Shown here piece after piece: positions 41,701-50,683 of a stretch of 64,000 nt of DNA; position 1 is the stretch's first letter; the number at the start of each line of letters is the position of its first letter. Under the pieces are notes generated by a model. The model ran no database searches, had not been told where the DNA came from, and saw nothing but the letters and a program-made list of their open reading frames with translations. A program made the translations under genes and the position numbers. The DNA is from Brevibacillus antibioticus. GTDB taxonomy: Bacteria; Bacillota; Bacilli; Brevibacillales; Brevibacillaceae. The DNA lies in the NCBI RefSeq assembly GCF_005217615.1, contig NZ_SZNK01000001.1:184001-248000 (forward strand), given 5' to 3'.

Positions 41701-43590
41701 AATGAGATCGGTGAAGAAGCGGACATCGAGGTCAACCAGCGCATTGTCATGCTTTTGCAACAGATTGCGAGACAGTCGAGCAAGCCTCTTCGGATATTGC
41801 AAGTCGGCGCAGGGAACAGGGCATTGACAGAGCAAGCCTCGCAAGCGTTGGAAGGCTATGGTGCAGCGTATATAAGCATGGATACAGTGGAAGAAGAGTA
41901 TCGGGCACAAGGATTGACACCGAACTCGTTCGATGTGGTGTTGGCAGCGGGAGCAATAGATAGCGCCGACATGAACAAGCTGAAAGAACTGATTTGCCCG
42001 GGCGGGTGGCTCATTCTTACCAAGTGGACAGAGGATTCATGGATAAGGGAGTGGCAGAAGGAAGAAGATGGTCTTGTGTTTGTGTTGCAAGAGGAGGAAG
42101 AGAATTATCTGCTCGCTCATCGGGTGAAGCCGGATAGGGTGAAAGTTAGTGCCGCAGAGCTGGAAAAATTCCTTTCCCTACACCTGCCTACCTATATGCT
42201 ACCTGCCCACTTGCAAGTCGTAGACGCACTGCCGCTTACCGGAAATGGAAAAATAGATCGCCGCGAGCTGGCAAAATGGCGCCCTGCATCGTCGATCGGA
42301 CAAAATGCTTCTCTGGACGCTACAGAGGGGACTGAATCTGATCCGTTGGAAGCGCAGCTTGCTCACATCTGGTCAGAAGCATTGGGAGTCTCGAAAATCG
42401 GCCGAACACAAAGCTTTTATGAGTACGGTGCAGATTCCCTCATCATGGCACAGGTAGCCGGCAAGCTGCGCGACAAGCTGGCGGAGGACCCGACGCACGA
42501 TACCATCCCTTTTGATGTCTTGCTCCGACAAATGCTTAACTGCCCGACCGTGGAAGCACTGGCTGGCTTCATACACATCCGCAATCAGGAGAGGCTGCAG
42601 AGTGAGGAAGTCGCATTGCCGAAAAAACGCAACAAGTCGAGCAATGCCGTGTTGATTCCATATGGCGGTGACGAATCTGGGCCGCTGAGGGTTGTGTTCC
42701 ATGCCGTTTTGGGGACGATGGACAGTTTTCGCCCATTGATTGAACAGTTAAAAGCCCAGCAGACAGGAAGCATCGTCGGAATCGCCATTGACGATAGCGA
42801 GCGTTATTGCGCGCTAGAGCCGTCTGAGCTGATAGAAACCGTTGCCGATGATTATGCTGAATGCTTGATCGACGTCTTACGTGAAGGAGCGCAAAGGCCT
42901 GTACAGCTCATTGGCTATTCCTTGGGCGGATTGATTGCCATTGAAGTGGCGAGAAGACTCGGGGAGCAGGGCGTCCCTATTCTGGACTTGGTTTTGATCG
43001 ACATTCCCCCGATCCTGACAGAAGTGAATGACGATCTCTTGATCGAGGCACTCTTTGTTCCGAATCTGAACATCACCCTGGAACAGGCTGATTTTGGGAA
43101 AGTGGATGAGCATGATTTTGCCCGTGCGATTTTGCAGCTAGTAGAAAAATACAGGGACTGCATCCCGCAAGGCTCAGCGTGCACCATCAGGGGAGACGAG
43201 GGGCTTGACCAGGTGGGAGAGATGTTCCGCAAATTATCCACGTTTGACAGAAGAGAACGCTTCACTGCTTATGTCCATGCGCAAGGAAAAGCAACAGGGG
43301 AACAGATGCCAGTGGAAATGGCAGAGGGCTTGTGCAAGGTGTTTGGGCAGAGCTTTAAAGCAGCACGCTATACTCCATTGCCTTATATGGGAGACATTCG
43401 CTTCCTGCTGGCTCGCGAGCCGTTTCAATTTTTGCCAAGCACGAGCGAAGAGACCATCGCTTTTTGGCAAGATATATGCATTGGTGAACTGGAAGTGACA
43501 GAAATCGCCGGAAACCATTACAGCTGCATGACAGGAGAGAATGCGATCAAGCTGGCGGAGCTGTTGGCAGTACCACTCGGCACCAAATAA
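38722..43590 (+). CDS. Nonribosomal peptide synthetase docking-Cy-A-PCP-TE
   Basis: ATG 38722 fits the AGGAG site better than the GTG at 38716. About 1,622 residues. N-terminal 1-60 resembles a TubC-type docking domain (ELLMRLRRDGIFLW.. ending KEQKAEILALL), matching supply from another synthetase. Cy domain 75-500 with the active-site motif E208xxxxD213xxS216, where Glu replaces the usual first Asp. A domain with YTSGSTGQPKG (from 677), GGATEASIWSN and YRTGDLGRY; pocket residues DLYNLSLIWK (cysteine). The insert after A8 is only about 160 residues and keeps just LQVGAGN, so it is a shrunken methyltransferase. PCP with GADSL (Ser1239). TE with GYSLG (Ser1400) and His1599. It adds and cyclises the third cysteine and releases the product. 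Confidence 0.9.
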   Translation: MPQNLKKNSVELLMRLRRDGIFLWEENGSLRYRAPRGTLAADDLQALKEQKAEILALLRAESQPVTVVPDPAARFVPFPLTDVQSAYLLGRYELFGYGGVACHIYMELDYPELDPKRAEDAWNLLIARHDMLRSTIDQNGQQRILEKVPHLTITYTDTSGMDEQEAGRRLNDRREAMGHRVYDTAQWPLFDIGLTKTSDKAVLHVSMEFLIADWASIWLLLGEFEALYKEPGKTLPALPITFRDYVFAERSLRETTAYGRDKAYWQQRIDALPQAPDLPMARQQMQEGNARFRRRFLRLDNTSWDTFKKRAQQRGLTPTAAVMTAFAGVIERWSRNRAFCLNLTLLNRQPLHERVHEIVGDFTSVNLLAVDWGVERSFQGRAKTIQKQLFEDLDHRLFSGVEVMRELARRRGREAALMPIVFTSAIGLVEPAEGAQLQGKIAGHGISQTPQVFIDCQAMDSSAGLQVNWDVREGVFPEHVVDEMFDAFAKLLQSLVDAEQVWEGADEMALPDWQREEREQVNATTAALPEYALHQPIVAQAMSTPDRPAVIDSEGQISYAELVKRAAAVAGKLKEMGCREQDRVAIVMEKSAHQVTAVLGTLFAGAVYVPIDPKQPEMRRQVMMEQADIRYALTVSANPVQWPDSIQTIAVDQVSPQHEPLILPDLNPYLPAYIIYTSGSTGQPKGVVISHRAAANTIEDMLRRFSITENDRVLGLAQLSFDLSVYDIFATLSVGGAVVYPHPDRQSDPSHWSELIARHDITVWNSVPALMQMLVTYLDSTPTVKVDSLRLALLSGDWIPLTLPDRMQKYLPAAQIVSLGGATEASIWSNYHLYNGLEADWNSIPYGRPLANQGFRILDSQMRDCPVWVIGDLYITGAGLAEGYIGDQRLTEERFFPHPVDGERLYRTGDLGRYTPGGEIEFIGREDNQVKIRGHRIELGEIESALLKHPAVAAAGVVLDGASDEPVLLGIVESTRKMERDLEAERAEFAMLVNEIGEEADIEVNQRIVMLLQQIARQSSKPLRILQVGAGNRALTEQASQALEGYGAAYISMDTVEEEYRAQGLTPNSFDVVLAAGAIDSADMNKLKELICPGGWLILTKWTEDSWIREWQKEEDGLVFVLQEEEENYLLAHRVKPDRVKVSAAELEKFLSLHLPTYMLPAHLQVVDALPLTGNGKIDRRELAKWRPASSIGQNASLDATEGTESDPLEAQLAHIWSEALGVSKIGRTQSFYEYGADSLIMAQVAGKLRDKLAEDPTHDTIPFDVLLRQMLNCPTVEALAGFIHIRNQERLQSEEVALPKKRNKSSNAVLIPYGGDESGPLRVVFHAVLGTMDSFRPLIEQLKAQQTGSIVGIAIDDSERYCALEPSELIETVADDYAECLIDVLREGAQRPVQLIGYSLGGLIAIEVARRLGEQGVPILDLVLIDIPPILTEVNDDLLIEALFVPNLNITLEQADFGKVDEHDFARAILQLVEKYRDCIPQGSACTIRGDEGLDQVGEMFRKLSTFDRRERFTAYVHAQGKATGEQMPVEMAEGLCKVFGQSFKAARYTPLPYMGDIRFLLAREPFQFLPSTSEETIAFWQDICIGELEVTEIAGNHYSCMTGENAIKLAELLAVPLGTK

Positions 43591-43607
43591 CCTCTTTGGT
43601 AACTATC

Positions 43608-43666
43608 AAGATAGCGGCAGACAAGGACGACAAAATAACGTCCATTGTCTACCGCTGCTCCTTTTC
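43608..43666 (+). terminator. Terminator of the siderophore operon
   Basis: AGCGGCAGACAAGGACG pairs with CGTCCATTGTCTACCGCT (one or two imperfections), followed by GCTCCTTTTT. It stands 20 bases after the last synthetase stop. Confidence 0.75.
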
Positions 43667-43707
43667 CACCTGCCAACGCTCCAAACAGATTTATAAACAA
43701 ATGTCCA

Positions 43708-44394
43708 TTAGCTGCTGCTTGTTAACTCCGCCGATACTTTATTCACGAGCTGATCCGCTTGCCGTGTCGTTTCGGGTAAACGATATTTGGGAGAGAGCTT
43801 GGTGATCCATGCGCATGCAGTTGGCAAAGAGATTCCGTGCCCAATCGAGACGAATATCGGTTTGATATTCGGTTGTGTCCGCAAGACTCCACCGATGATT
43901 TCATCCTGATCGATTAAAGGGGAATACACGCCTCTATCCTGTGCTGGTTCTTCGTATTCACCTAGCAGTCTCGTTTTTCCACAGCCAATGGTAGGAATGT
44001 CAAACAGGACGCCCAAATGACTGGCTAGTCCGAATCTTCGCGGGTGAGCGATTCCTTGCCCATCGCAGACGACGAGCTGTGGTGCTGTTTTTAGCTCCTT
44101 GAATGCACGTACTAGTGGAGGCAGCTCTCGAAAAGAAAACAAGCCGGGAATATACGGAAATTCGGCGGTGTCTTGAATGACGACAGTCTCGACGACTTGC
44201 AGGGAAGTAGCGTCGAGGATCACGACACCAGCGACTAACAAATCAGACTCGGCATGATAGGCGACATCTACTCCAGCGACGTAGCGTATATCCGTTAGTT
44301 GATCTGCTTTTTTCACTTGCTGGGCGAGTTGTCGCTGTAAGTTGATGGCCTCTTGCTCATCAATGTTCCAAGGATGTTGGATAATCGGCTCCAT
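43708..44394 (-). CDS. nfi: Endonuclease V (deoxyinosine 3' endonuclease)
   Basis: 228 residues. Family motifs: YVAGVDVAYHAE near residues 38-48 (catalytic Asp), YIPGLFSFRELPPL (catalytic Glu in FRE), LVVCDGQGIAHPRRFGLASHLG (third acidic residue and product-binding region) and IGCGKTRLLG. Endonuclease V nicks DNA near deaminated adenine. Convergent with the siderophore operon and divergent from ribokinase. A broken copy of the same gene lies at 3450-3828. Confidence 0.92.
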   Translation of the reverse strand: MEPIIQHPWNIDEQEAINLQRQLAQQVKKADQLTDIRYVAGVDVAYHAESDLLVAGVVILDATSLQVVETVVIQDTAEFPYIPGLFSFRELPPLVRAFKELKTAPQLVVCDGQGIAHPRRFGLASHLGVLFDIPTIGCGKTRLLGEYEEPAQDRGVYSPLIDQDEIIGGVLRTQPNIKPIFVSIGHGISLPTACAWITKLSPKYRLPETTRQADQLVNKVSAELTSSS

Positions 44395-44561
44395 CTGGTT
44401 ACCTCCGGATGATAGAAGATTTGTTCATTATATCCAATGGAGGCATTGCGCTCCAAGTCTTTGGAACAATCCTGAGAAAATACGTTGACTTCTCGGATGA
44501 AAAGCACTATTTTGTAACCGACAGAAAGATCATGTTCGAGATGGAACGAGGAGGGCTCGTC

Positions 44562-45464
44562 GTGAAAATCGCAGTAGTAGGAAGCATCAATATGGATCTC
44601 GTAACCCATGTACATCATTTACCCAAAGCAGGAGAAACGATTGCAAGCCATCACTTCGAGCTGATCCCGGGTGGAAAGGGAGCGAATCAGGCAGTAGCGG
44701 CTTCTCGCCTGGGTGCGCATGTCTCCATGATTGGAATGGTAGGAGAGGATGAGAACGGCCGGGTTATGCTGGGAGGGCTAACGGATGCGCACGTTCACAT
44801 AGAGGGCATCAAATGCTCGGGTACGACAGGCATGGCTTTTATCAATGTAAGTGATGATGGGGAAAATAACATCGTGCTCGTTCCGGGGGCGAATGCGCTC
44901 GTCAGCACCGAGCATATTGCAGACAATCTGTCCATTTTAAAGGACAGCGACGTCGTATTGCTCCAACTGGAAATCCCGATGCCTGTCGTGGAATATACAG
45001 TCAAAGAGGCTGCCAGACTCGGCAAGCTGGTCATTTTAAATCCGGCACCTGCACGCGAGCTATCCAGTGAGCTATTAGCCCATGTACATACCTTAACCCC
45101 AAATGAAACAGAGCTTTCTATTCTCACGGGAATGCCTGTATCCACGATAGACGAAGTGCATGCAGCAGCCCAAAAGCTTTTGTCTGGTGGACCAAAACGC
45201 GTCATCGTGACATTGGGGGAAAAGGGCGCTCTCATAGTAACCGCCGATGAGGCGACCCATATCCCGGCTTTCCGCGTAGAGCCAGTAGATACAACTGCGG
45301 CAGGCGATTCCTTTACAGCAGCTTTTGCGGTTGGGATCACACAAGGAATGACCGAAACCGAAGCGGCCACTTTTGCCAGCAAAGTTGCAGCGATTGTCGT
45401 GACAAGGAACGGTGCTCAACCATCCCTGCCTACTTTCGATGAAGTACAAGCATACTCTTTTTAA
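44562..45464 (+). CDS. rbsK: Ribokinase
   Basis: GTG at 44562 follows GAGGAGGGC; the frame is open further upstream but without a plausible start. 300 residues. Ribokinase motifs: VVGSINMDLV at the start, GGKGANQAVAASRLGA (about 40-55, substrate binding) and DTTAAGDSFTAAF near 245-257 with the catalytic Asp in AAGD. It phosphorylates D-ribose to ribose-5-phosphate with ATP. No ribose transporter or rbsD lies next to it here, so it stands alone. Confidence 0.92.
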   Translation: MKIAVVGSINMDLVTHVHHLPKAGETIASHHFELIPGGKGANQAVAASRLGAHVSMIGMVGEDENGRVMLGGLTDAHVHIEGIKCSGTTGMAFINVSDDGENNIVLVPGANALVSTEHIADNLSILKDSDVVLLQLEIPMPVVEYTVKEAARLGKLVILNPAPARELSSELLAHVHTLTPNETELSILTGMPVSTIDEVHAAAQKLLSGGPKRVIVTLGEKGALIVTADEATHIPAFRVEPVDTTAAGDSFTAAFAVGITQGMTETEAATFASKVAAIVVTRNGAQPSLPTFDEVQAYSF

Positions 45465-45497
45465 TGGGGAAGATTTAGAGACAATATAATCAATGAT

Positions 45498-45538
45498 CGA
45501 GCCTATTTTGAAAGATGATTTTCAAAATGGGCTTTTTC
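45498..45538 (+). terminator. Terminator after ribokinase
   Basis: GCCTATTTTGAAA (45501-45513) pairs with TTTCAAAATGGGC (about 45520-45532), followed by TTTTT. Confidence 0.85.
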
Positions 45539-45576
45539 TATAGGCATGTTTTGTACAGTTGCAGACATTTTATTTG

Positions 45577-45591
45577 TTGACCGAACGGTAC
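45577..45591 (+). promoter_or_regulatory. Candidate TetR operator
   Basis: TGACCGAACGGTACA contains the inverted arms ACCG-AA-CGGT, 50 bases upstream of the TetR-family gene. TetR proteins with neighbouring efflux genes commonly bind such sites to autoregulate. Assignment by position and symmetry only. Confidence 0.5.
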
Positions 45592-45640
45592 ATAATGTGT
45601 AAGATTTTCCATAACAGTTGGAAACGAAAGGAGGATTCCG

Positions 45641-46237
45641 GTGAGCAAACGCGGCAGACCACGTGATTTTGATTACACGTCCATCGTAGATGTGGCCATG
45701 AAAACATTTTGGACAAAAGGCTACAATGGTTGTTCTACGCACGATTTATGCAGTGATACTGGACTGGGTAAAGGCAGCTTGTACAATACGTTTGGCAGCA
45801 AACAGGACCTTTACCAAGCAGTGGTGGAACACTATCACGAAACTGGGATTCGTGAACAGCAGGCATTATTGGACAGTCCGGGTTCCGTGAAAGAACGGTT
45901 GCAAAATTTTTTAACTTGGGCATTGGTGGAAGACTTCGAATCTACGAATCCAAAGGGATGTTTGCTGATCAATGCGGGATTGGAACGGGCAAAAGACGAT
46001 CCCAAGATTGAAGAAATATTCTCCAGACATGTTGAACTTCTAAAGCAAACTATGGAAAAAGTGATGGAGGAAGGCTTGCGAACGGGCGAAATCTCCAAAA
46101 AACGAACTGCTGTGGATTTGGCTAGCCTATTTTTAAGCAGTTACTATGGCTTCCGTGTGTTGAATACGTCCACACAAAATCGGACATTGGCGGAACAAAT
46201 CATGAACGGCACTATGGAATCTATCTTCGGCGCGTAA
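45641..46237 (+). CDS. TetR/AcrR-family transcriptional regulator
   Basis: GTG start at 45641 after AAAGGAGG. 198 residues. N-terminal helix-turn-helix: RGRPRDFDYTSIVDVAMKTFWTKGYNGCSTHDLCSDTGLGKGSLYNTFGSKQDLY is the recognisable TetR_N block (residues about 4-58). The C-terminal ligand domain has GCLLINAGLE, seen in the YezE/AcrR-type subgroup. It precedes and probably controls the MFS exporter that begins 65 bases downstream. Confidence 0.9.
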   Translation: MSKRGRPRDFDYTSIVDVAMKTFWTKGYNGCSTHDLCSDTGLGKGSLYNTFGSKQDLYQAVVEHYHETGIREQQALLDSPGSVKERLQNFLTWALVEDFESTNPKGCLLINAGLERAKDDPKIEEIFSRHVELLKQTMEKVMEEGLRTGEISKKRTAVDLASLFLSSYYGFRVLNTSTQNRTLAEQIMNGTMESIFGA

Positions 46238-46301
46238 TGCGCTCTTTTTTTGAGTGATTTTTGTACCGGATGTTACAAAAATGAGTAGGGAGTGTTCCTT
46301 G

Positions 46302-47441
46302 ATGCCGTCGATGATTTATTTGTTAGCGGTAGCGATTTTTGCGATGACGACTTCTGAATTTATGGTGGCTGGCATGATGAATGAGCTTGCCGATGATTTC
46401 GGTGTATCGATCCCATCCATCGGGTATTTCATTACGGCGTATGCGGGTGCAATGGTCATAGGAGGCCCGATACTAACGGCAACTCTCCTGCACATTCGCC
46501 GAAAACAAGCGTTACTTTCATTGGTTGTCTTCTTCTTCTTAGGCCAATCGTTAGGAGCAATGGCTTGGAATTACGAATCGATGATGCTTGCACGTATCCT
46601 AACCGGTATTGCTTCATCCGCAGCGTTTGGCATCTCCGTCAGTATTTCAGCCAGCTTGGTTCCTCCTCATTCACGTGGAAAGGCAGCTTCGATTGTTTTG
46701 GCAGGCTTAATGATTGCTACTGTCATCGGTCTCCCGCTGACAACCGTGATTGCACAATATTTCGGCTGGAGAATGAGCTTTTGGGCAGTTGCCGTCGTCG
46801 TATTGCTATCAGGGGTATTGATTCAATGGTTGCTCCCTTCCGACGCACACAAAGACCAGATGAACGTAAAGGATGAGCTTGCCAGTTTTCAAAATCCGCA
46901 CCTTTGGGCCGCGTATGCAACGAGTATGCTGATTATTGGCGGTACCTTCGCAGCGTTTAGTTATTTTACTCCGATTCTTACGGATGTAACGGCTTTTTCG
47001 GAAGGGAGTATCCCGTATTTGCTTGCCCTTTATGGCATCGCGACCGTGATCGGAAATATCGTGATTGGCAGACTTGCTGATCGTTTTGCCATGCGAATCC
47101 TTGTATCGGGATTAAGCATACTCTTAGCAGCATTGGTTCTGTTTGCCGTAGGCGCCGAAAATAAATGGATCGCTGTGCTGTCCATTGTTCTGATTGGGTT
47201 GACAGGTGTTGCGATGAATCCGGCCATGATCGCACGAGTTATGAATACAGCAGGCAGTGGGACAATGGTAAACACTGTGCATACTTCCTTTATTACATTA
47301 GGTGTTGCCATTGGTTCTTCCTTAGGCGGGATCGGAATTAGTAGTGGTTACGGACTTATTTCACCATTGTGGGTAGGCGCTTGTTTAGCTGCTATTGGGT
47401 TACTTTCAATCGTTCCCTATCTGCAAAAGAGCAAAGTGTAA
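46302..47441 (+). CDS. MFS transporter (DHA1-type efflux)
   Basis: ATG 46302 with GGGAG upstream; the longer frame from 46254 lacks a good site. About 379 residues with 12 predicted membrane helices. MTTSEFMVAGMM near the N-terminus and RILTGIASSAAFGISVSISASLVPPHSRGKA in the fourth to fifth helices are typical of AraJ/YdhP-like DHA1 transporters. Substrate unknown. With the TetR gene it forms a common regulator-efflux pair. Confidence 0.88.
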   Translation: MPSMIYLLAVAIFAMTTSEFMVAGMMNELADDFGVSIPSIGYFITAYAGAMVIGGPILTATLLHIRRKQALLSLVVFFFLGQSLGAMAWNYESMMLARILTGIASSAAFGISVSISASLVPPHSRGKAASIVLAGLMIATVIGLPLTTVIAQYFGWRMSFWAVAVVVLLSGVLIQWLLPSDAHKDQMNVKDELASFQNPHLWAAYATSMLIIGGTFAAFSYFTPILTDVTAFSEGSIPYLLALYGIATVIGNIVIGRLADRFAMRILVSGLSILLAALVLFAVGAENKWIAVLSIVLIGLTGVAMNPAMIARVMNTAGSGTMVNTVHTSFITLGVAIGSSLGGIGISSGYGLISPLWVGACLAAIGLLSIVPYLQKSKV

Positions 47442-47464
47442 AAAACCATACAATCCCTCTTGAA

Positions 47465-47517
47465 AGTCAAAGAAGGTCAAACTATAATAAAGTCAACGAA
47501 GGTCAGGAAAGGTCAAA
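47465..47517 (+). promoter_or_regulatory. CtsR operators upstream of clpE
   Basis: AGTCAAA-GAA-GGTCAAA (47465-47481) is an exact match to the CtsR direct heptad repeat RGTCAAANNNRGTCAAA. A second array follows at 47491-47517 with three heptads: AGTCAAC, GGTCAGG, GGTCAAA, spaced by three bases. Heat-shock derepression of clpE by loss of CtsR is expected. Confidence 0.9.
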
Positions 47518-47559
47518 GATCTTCTGAATTCCAAAACAACGCTTTTGGGGGGATTGAAT

Positions 47560-49692
47560 ATGCATTGTGAAATCTGCAAACAACGAGAAGCAACTGTGAC
47601 TGTTCATATACGTGTACAAAATCAGCAGCAAAAATACGATCTGTGCAAAGACTGCCAGACAAAACTGACCAACAAAATGGGGGTGGGCATGGGTTTTAGT
47701 CCGTTCTCCTCCTTCTCTGGATTGGATGAGTTTCTGCAAGGCTTTGCCCAAGGTCGGGTGAGTCCGGGAAAATCTTCCAGTCAACCACAAGCACCAGAGC
47801 GTGGCGGAGGTATTCTCGATGACCTAGGCCGTAATTTAAACGATGCGGCACGTGCAGGACTGATTGACCCTGTGATTGGTCGCGAACAAGAAATTGAGCG
47901 TGTCATTGAGATTTTGAACCGACGCAACAAGAACAATCCGGTTCTGATCGGGGAACCAGGGGTCGGGAAGACCGCGATTGCGGAAGGCCTCGCTCTGCGT
48001 ATTACGGAAGGGCAAGTACCGACCAAGCTGAAAAACAAGCAGGTATACATTTTAGATGTCGCCTCTCTGGTTGCAGGGACAGGAATTCGCGGACAGTTCG
48101 AGGAAAAAATGAAGCAAGTAATTGCCGAGCTGCAAAAACGCAAAAACGTCATCTTGTTTGTGGATGAGATTCATCTCTTGGTAGGGGCAGGCTCTGCGGA
48201 AGGATCGATGGATGCAGGGAACATCCTGAAGCCTACACTGGCTCGTGGTGAGTTGCAGCTGATTGGGGCAACTACGTTAAAAGAGTATCGTGTGATTGAA
48301 AAAGACGCTGCTCTGGAGCGCCGCCTGCAGCCAGTCATGGTCAAGGAACCAACCGTAGAACAAGCCATCGAGATTTTGAAAGGTTTGCGTCCGAAATACG
48401 AAGCATTCCACCAAGTCGCTTACTCGGATGAAGTCATCCGTGCCTCCGTGGAATACTCCCATCGTTACATCCAGGATCGATTCTTGCCCGACAAGGCGAT
48501 TGATCTCATGGATGAAGTGGGCTCGCGTTTGAACCTAAGATCCTCCGTGGTGGATACGTCAGAGTTACATGAGCGTCTGGCGCAAATCAATCAGGAGAAA
48601 AAGGAAGCGACGGAGCAAGAAGCGTACGAACGAGCTGCCCGTCTGCGAGACGAAGAAGCGGGCATTTTAGAGAAGCTGGATCAAATCGAAGGCAAGGAAC
48701 AACGCGTCAAGGTTGATGTCACAGACATCCAAGCCTTGATCGAGCAAAAGACGGGGATTCCTGTTACCAAACTGCAAAGTGATGAGCAGATGAAAATGAA
48801 AAACCTGGCAGCTCATTTGGAAGCAAAAGTCATTGGTCAATCCGAGGCGGTCACACAAGTCGCGAAGGCGATTCGACGCAGTCGTGCAGGTCTGAAACCG
48901 AAAAACAGACCGATTGCTTCCTTCCTGTTCGTCGGTCCGACTGGCGTAGGGAAGACAGAGCTGTCCAAAGCGCTAGCAGAGGAGCTGTTTGGTACCCGCG
49001 ATTCCATGATCCGCCTCGATATGAGCGAGTACATGGAGAAGCACGCGGTATCCAAATTGATCGGTTCTCCCCCGGGCTACGTCGGCCATGAAGAAGCAGG
49101 TCAGCTGACAGAGCGCGTACGCCGCAATCCGTACAGCATTATCCTGCTGGATGAGATCGAAAAAGCACACCCGGACGTGATGCACATGTTCCTGCAAATT
49201 CTGGAGGATGGCCGTCTGACAGATAGTCAGGGCCGTACGGTGAATTTTAAGGAGACGGTCATCATTGCGACGAGCAATGCCGGTGTGAGCGAGCGTAAAA
49301 TCTCCGTTGGCTTTGGAGCAAAAGCGCCCGAGCTTACTACCGTGCTGGATTCTCTAGGAGCGTACTTCAAGCCGGAGTTCCTGAACCGCTTCGACTCGAT
49401 CATTTCCTTTGCCCATCTGGAAAAACAGGATTTGGTCAAAATCGTCGATCTGCTGCTGCAAGATGTTATGGGCAATCTATCTGAGCAAGGAATGGAGATC
49501 AGCGTGACAGATGCCGCAAAAGAAAAGCTGGCTGAATTGGGCTACAACCCTTCCTTCGGAGCACGTCCATTGCGTCGCGTGATTCAGCAATACGTCGAGG
49601 ATGGCATTGCGGATCTGGTGATGGAAGGAGACAATGTGACAGCAATGCTAATTGATGTAGAAGAAGAAGGCATCCGTGTCAAAAAAGCATAA
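47560..49692 (+). CDS. clpE: ATP-dependent Clp protease ATP-binding subunit ClpE
   Basis: ATG 47560 after GGGGGGATT; 710 residues. N-terminal zinc finger (CEICKQRE ... CKDCQ, residues 3-32) distinguishes ClpE from ClpC. First AAA+ module with GEPGVGKTA and a LFVDEIH Walker B; a UVR-like coiled region ([13 protein letters not shown]); second AAA+ module with [33 protein letters not shown]-terminal [12 protein letters not shown]2-small domain. It unfolds substrates for ClpP. CtsR boxes upstream match its known regulation in Bacillus. Confidence 0.95.
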   Translation: MHCEICKQREATVTVHIRVQNQQQKYDLCKDCQTKLTNKMGVGMGFSPFSSFSGLDEFLQGFAQGRVSPGKSSSQPQAPERGGGILDDLGRNLNDAARAGLIDPVIGREQEIERVIEILNRRNKNNPVLIGEPGVGKTAIAEGLALRITEGQVPTKLKNKQVYILDVASLVAGTGIRGQFEEKMKQVIAELQKRKNVILFVDEIHLLVGAGSAEGSMDAGNILKPTLARGELQLIGATTLKEYRVIEKDAALERRLQPVMVKEPTVEQAIEILKGLRPKYEAFHQVAYSDEVIRASVEYSHRYIQDRFLPDKAIDLMDEVGSRLNLRSSVVDTSELHERLAQINQEKKEATEQEAYERAARLRDEEAGILEKLDQIEGKEQRVKVDVTDIQALIEQKTGIPVTKLQSDEQMKMKNLAAHLEAKVIGQSEAVTQVAKAIRRSRAGLKPKNRPIASFLFVGPTGVGKTELSKALAEELFGTRDSMIRLDMSEYMEKHAVSKLIGSPPGYVGHEEAGQLTERVRRNPYSIILLDEIEKAHPDVMHMFLQILEDGRLTDSQGRTVNFKETVIIATSNAGVSERKISVGFGAKAPELTTVLDSLGAYFKPEFLNRFDSIISFAHLEKQDLVKIVDLLLQDVMGNLSEQGMEISVTDAAKEKLAELGYNPSFGARPLRRVIQQYVEDGIADLVMEGDNVTAMLIDVEEEGIRVKKA

Positions 49693-49703
49693 CAGGCCAA
49701 AAA

Positions 49704-49739
49704 AAGAAACCCCAATGTGTGAATTGGGGTTTCTTTGCT
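49704..49739. terminator. Bidirectional terminator between clpE and VTT gene
   Basis: AAACCCCAAT (49708-49717) and AATTGGGGTTT form a strong stem with A- and T-rich flanks on both sides. Confidence 0.88.
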
Positions 49740-50361
49740 ATTTATTCAGTACTTTCTCATTGATGCCATTGCTGACACCAGCGTTTTCCATTTTCAGCTG
49801 GCGGCGCTTGGTAACAATTTTCTTCACCCATAATCCGACCAAGATGAGCGGCACCATGATGAGGAATATATAGAGAGAAACGTTATGGACCATATTTTCC
49901 GCCATTTTACCGTAAAAATAAAACAATAATCCGACTGCGTAAAATTTGACTGCCCGTCCAATTGCCGCATACCCAAGTAATTTCCACAACGGGAATTTCA
50001 AGCAACCCGACATGATTGTAAATACTTTAAACGGAATCGGTGTAAATGAACCGATGAAGATCGCGACTTCGCCCTTCTTTTGAAACATCTCTGTGGCAGA
50101 GTCAATCCATTCCTTCTTGAGGATTTTGTACAGAACGGATTTACCTAGTACTTTACCGATAAAATAACCGACGGGTGTCCCTATGAGACAAGCGATATAG
50201 CCTACCGTTGCAATCCACAATGCCTGAGAAGGATCAACGAGGCTAAGTGGCACTTGAAGAAAGAAGGCAGGAACGGGAAAGATGACTGCGTCTGCAAAAG
50301 AATGGATGAACATTCCCAAATAGCCGTATTCCATTAAGAAATCTAAAATGTTCTGAAGCAT
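49738..50361 (-). CDS. VTT-domain (SNARE-associated/DedA-like) membrane protein
   Basis: 207 residues, four to five membrane helices; AAGGAGAAAT precedes the minus-strand ATG. Pattern of the YqaA-like VTT family: FADAVIFPVPAFFLQVPLSL, GTPVGYFIGKVLGK, FIGSFTPIPFKVFTIMSGCL. The F(T/S)PIP motif and re-entrant loops are typical of these putative lipid scramblases or transporters. The C-terminus is basic and cytoplasmic. Physiological substrate unknown. Confidence 0.85.
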   Translation of the reverse strand: MLQNILDFLMEYGYLGMFIHSFADAVIFPVPAFFLQVPLSLVDPSQALWIATVGYIACLIGTPVGYFIGKVLGKSVLYKILKKEWIDSATEMFQKKGEVAIFIGSFTPIPFKVFTIMSGCLKFPLWKLLGYAAIGRAVKFYAVGLLFYFYGKMAENMVHNVSLYIFLIMVPLILVGLWVKKIVTKRRQLKMENAGVSNGINEKVLNK

Positions 50362-50527
50362 CTATTTCTCCTTTGTCATTCTATCGTTAACTGCCAGTCA
50401 TCAATTCAATTAAGTATGTGTATAGATGCGATTCTACTTCAAACTGGCCGACTATGGAACGAATTTTTTTGAAATGGATTCACTTATTATACAACGAAAT
50501 ACCCCAATCCCTGCATCTTGAAACAAT

Positions 50528-50638
50528 TTATACCAAAGAATCATCCGGGTAAACCATGTTCTTTGTATCTGATAATACGATGTAGATTGTTTTCTGGTTA
50601 CTCAATAGTTCCATTATCGTGATTTCATTGTTGTCCAA
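50528..50638 (-). CDS. Possible small ORF (36 aa)
   Basis: Minus-strand TTG at 50638 preceded by GGGGGTG about 6 bases upstream, 45 bases downstream of the MocR stop. It encodes a short sequence with ITIMELLSNQKTIYIVLSD. It could be a small protein or a scrap of a larger lost gene. Otherwise the 50362-50683 gap holds nothing I can identify. Confidence 0.25.
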   Translation of the reverse strand: MDNNEITIMELLSNQKTIYIVLSDTKNMVYPDDSLV

Positions 50639-50683
50639 AAACGCACCCCCGCCGGATTTTATCTACGACTTAAGGCGGATAGG

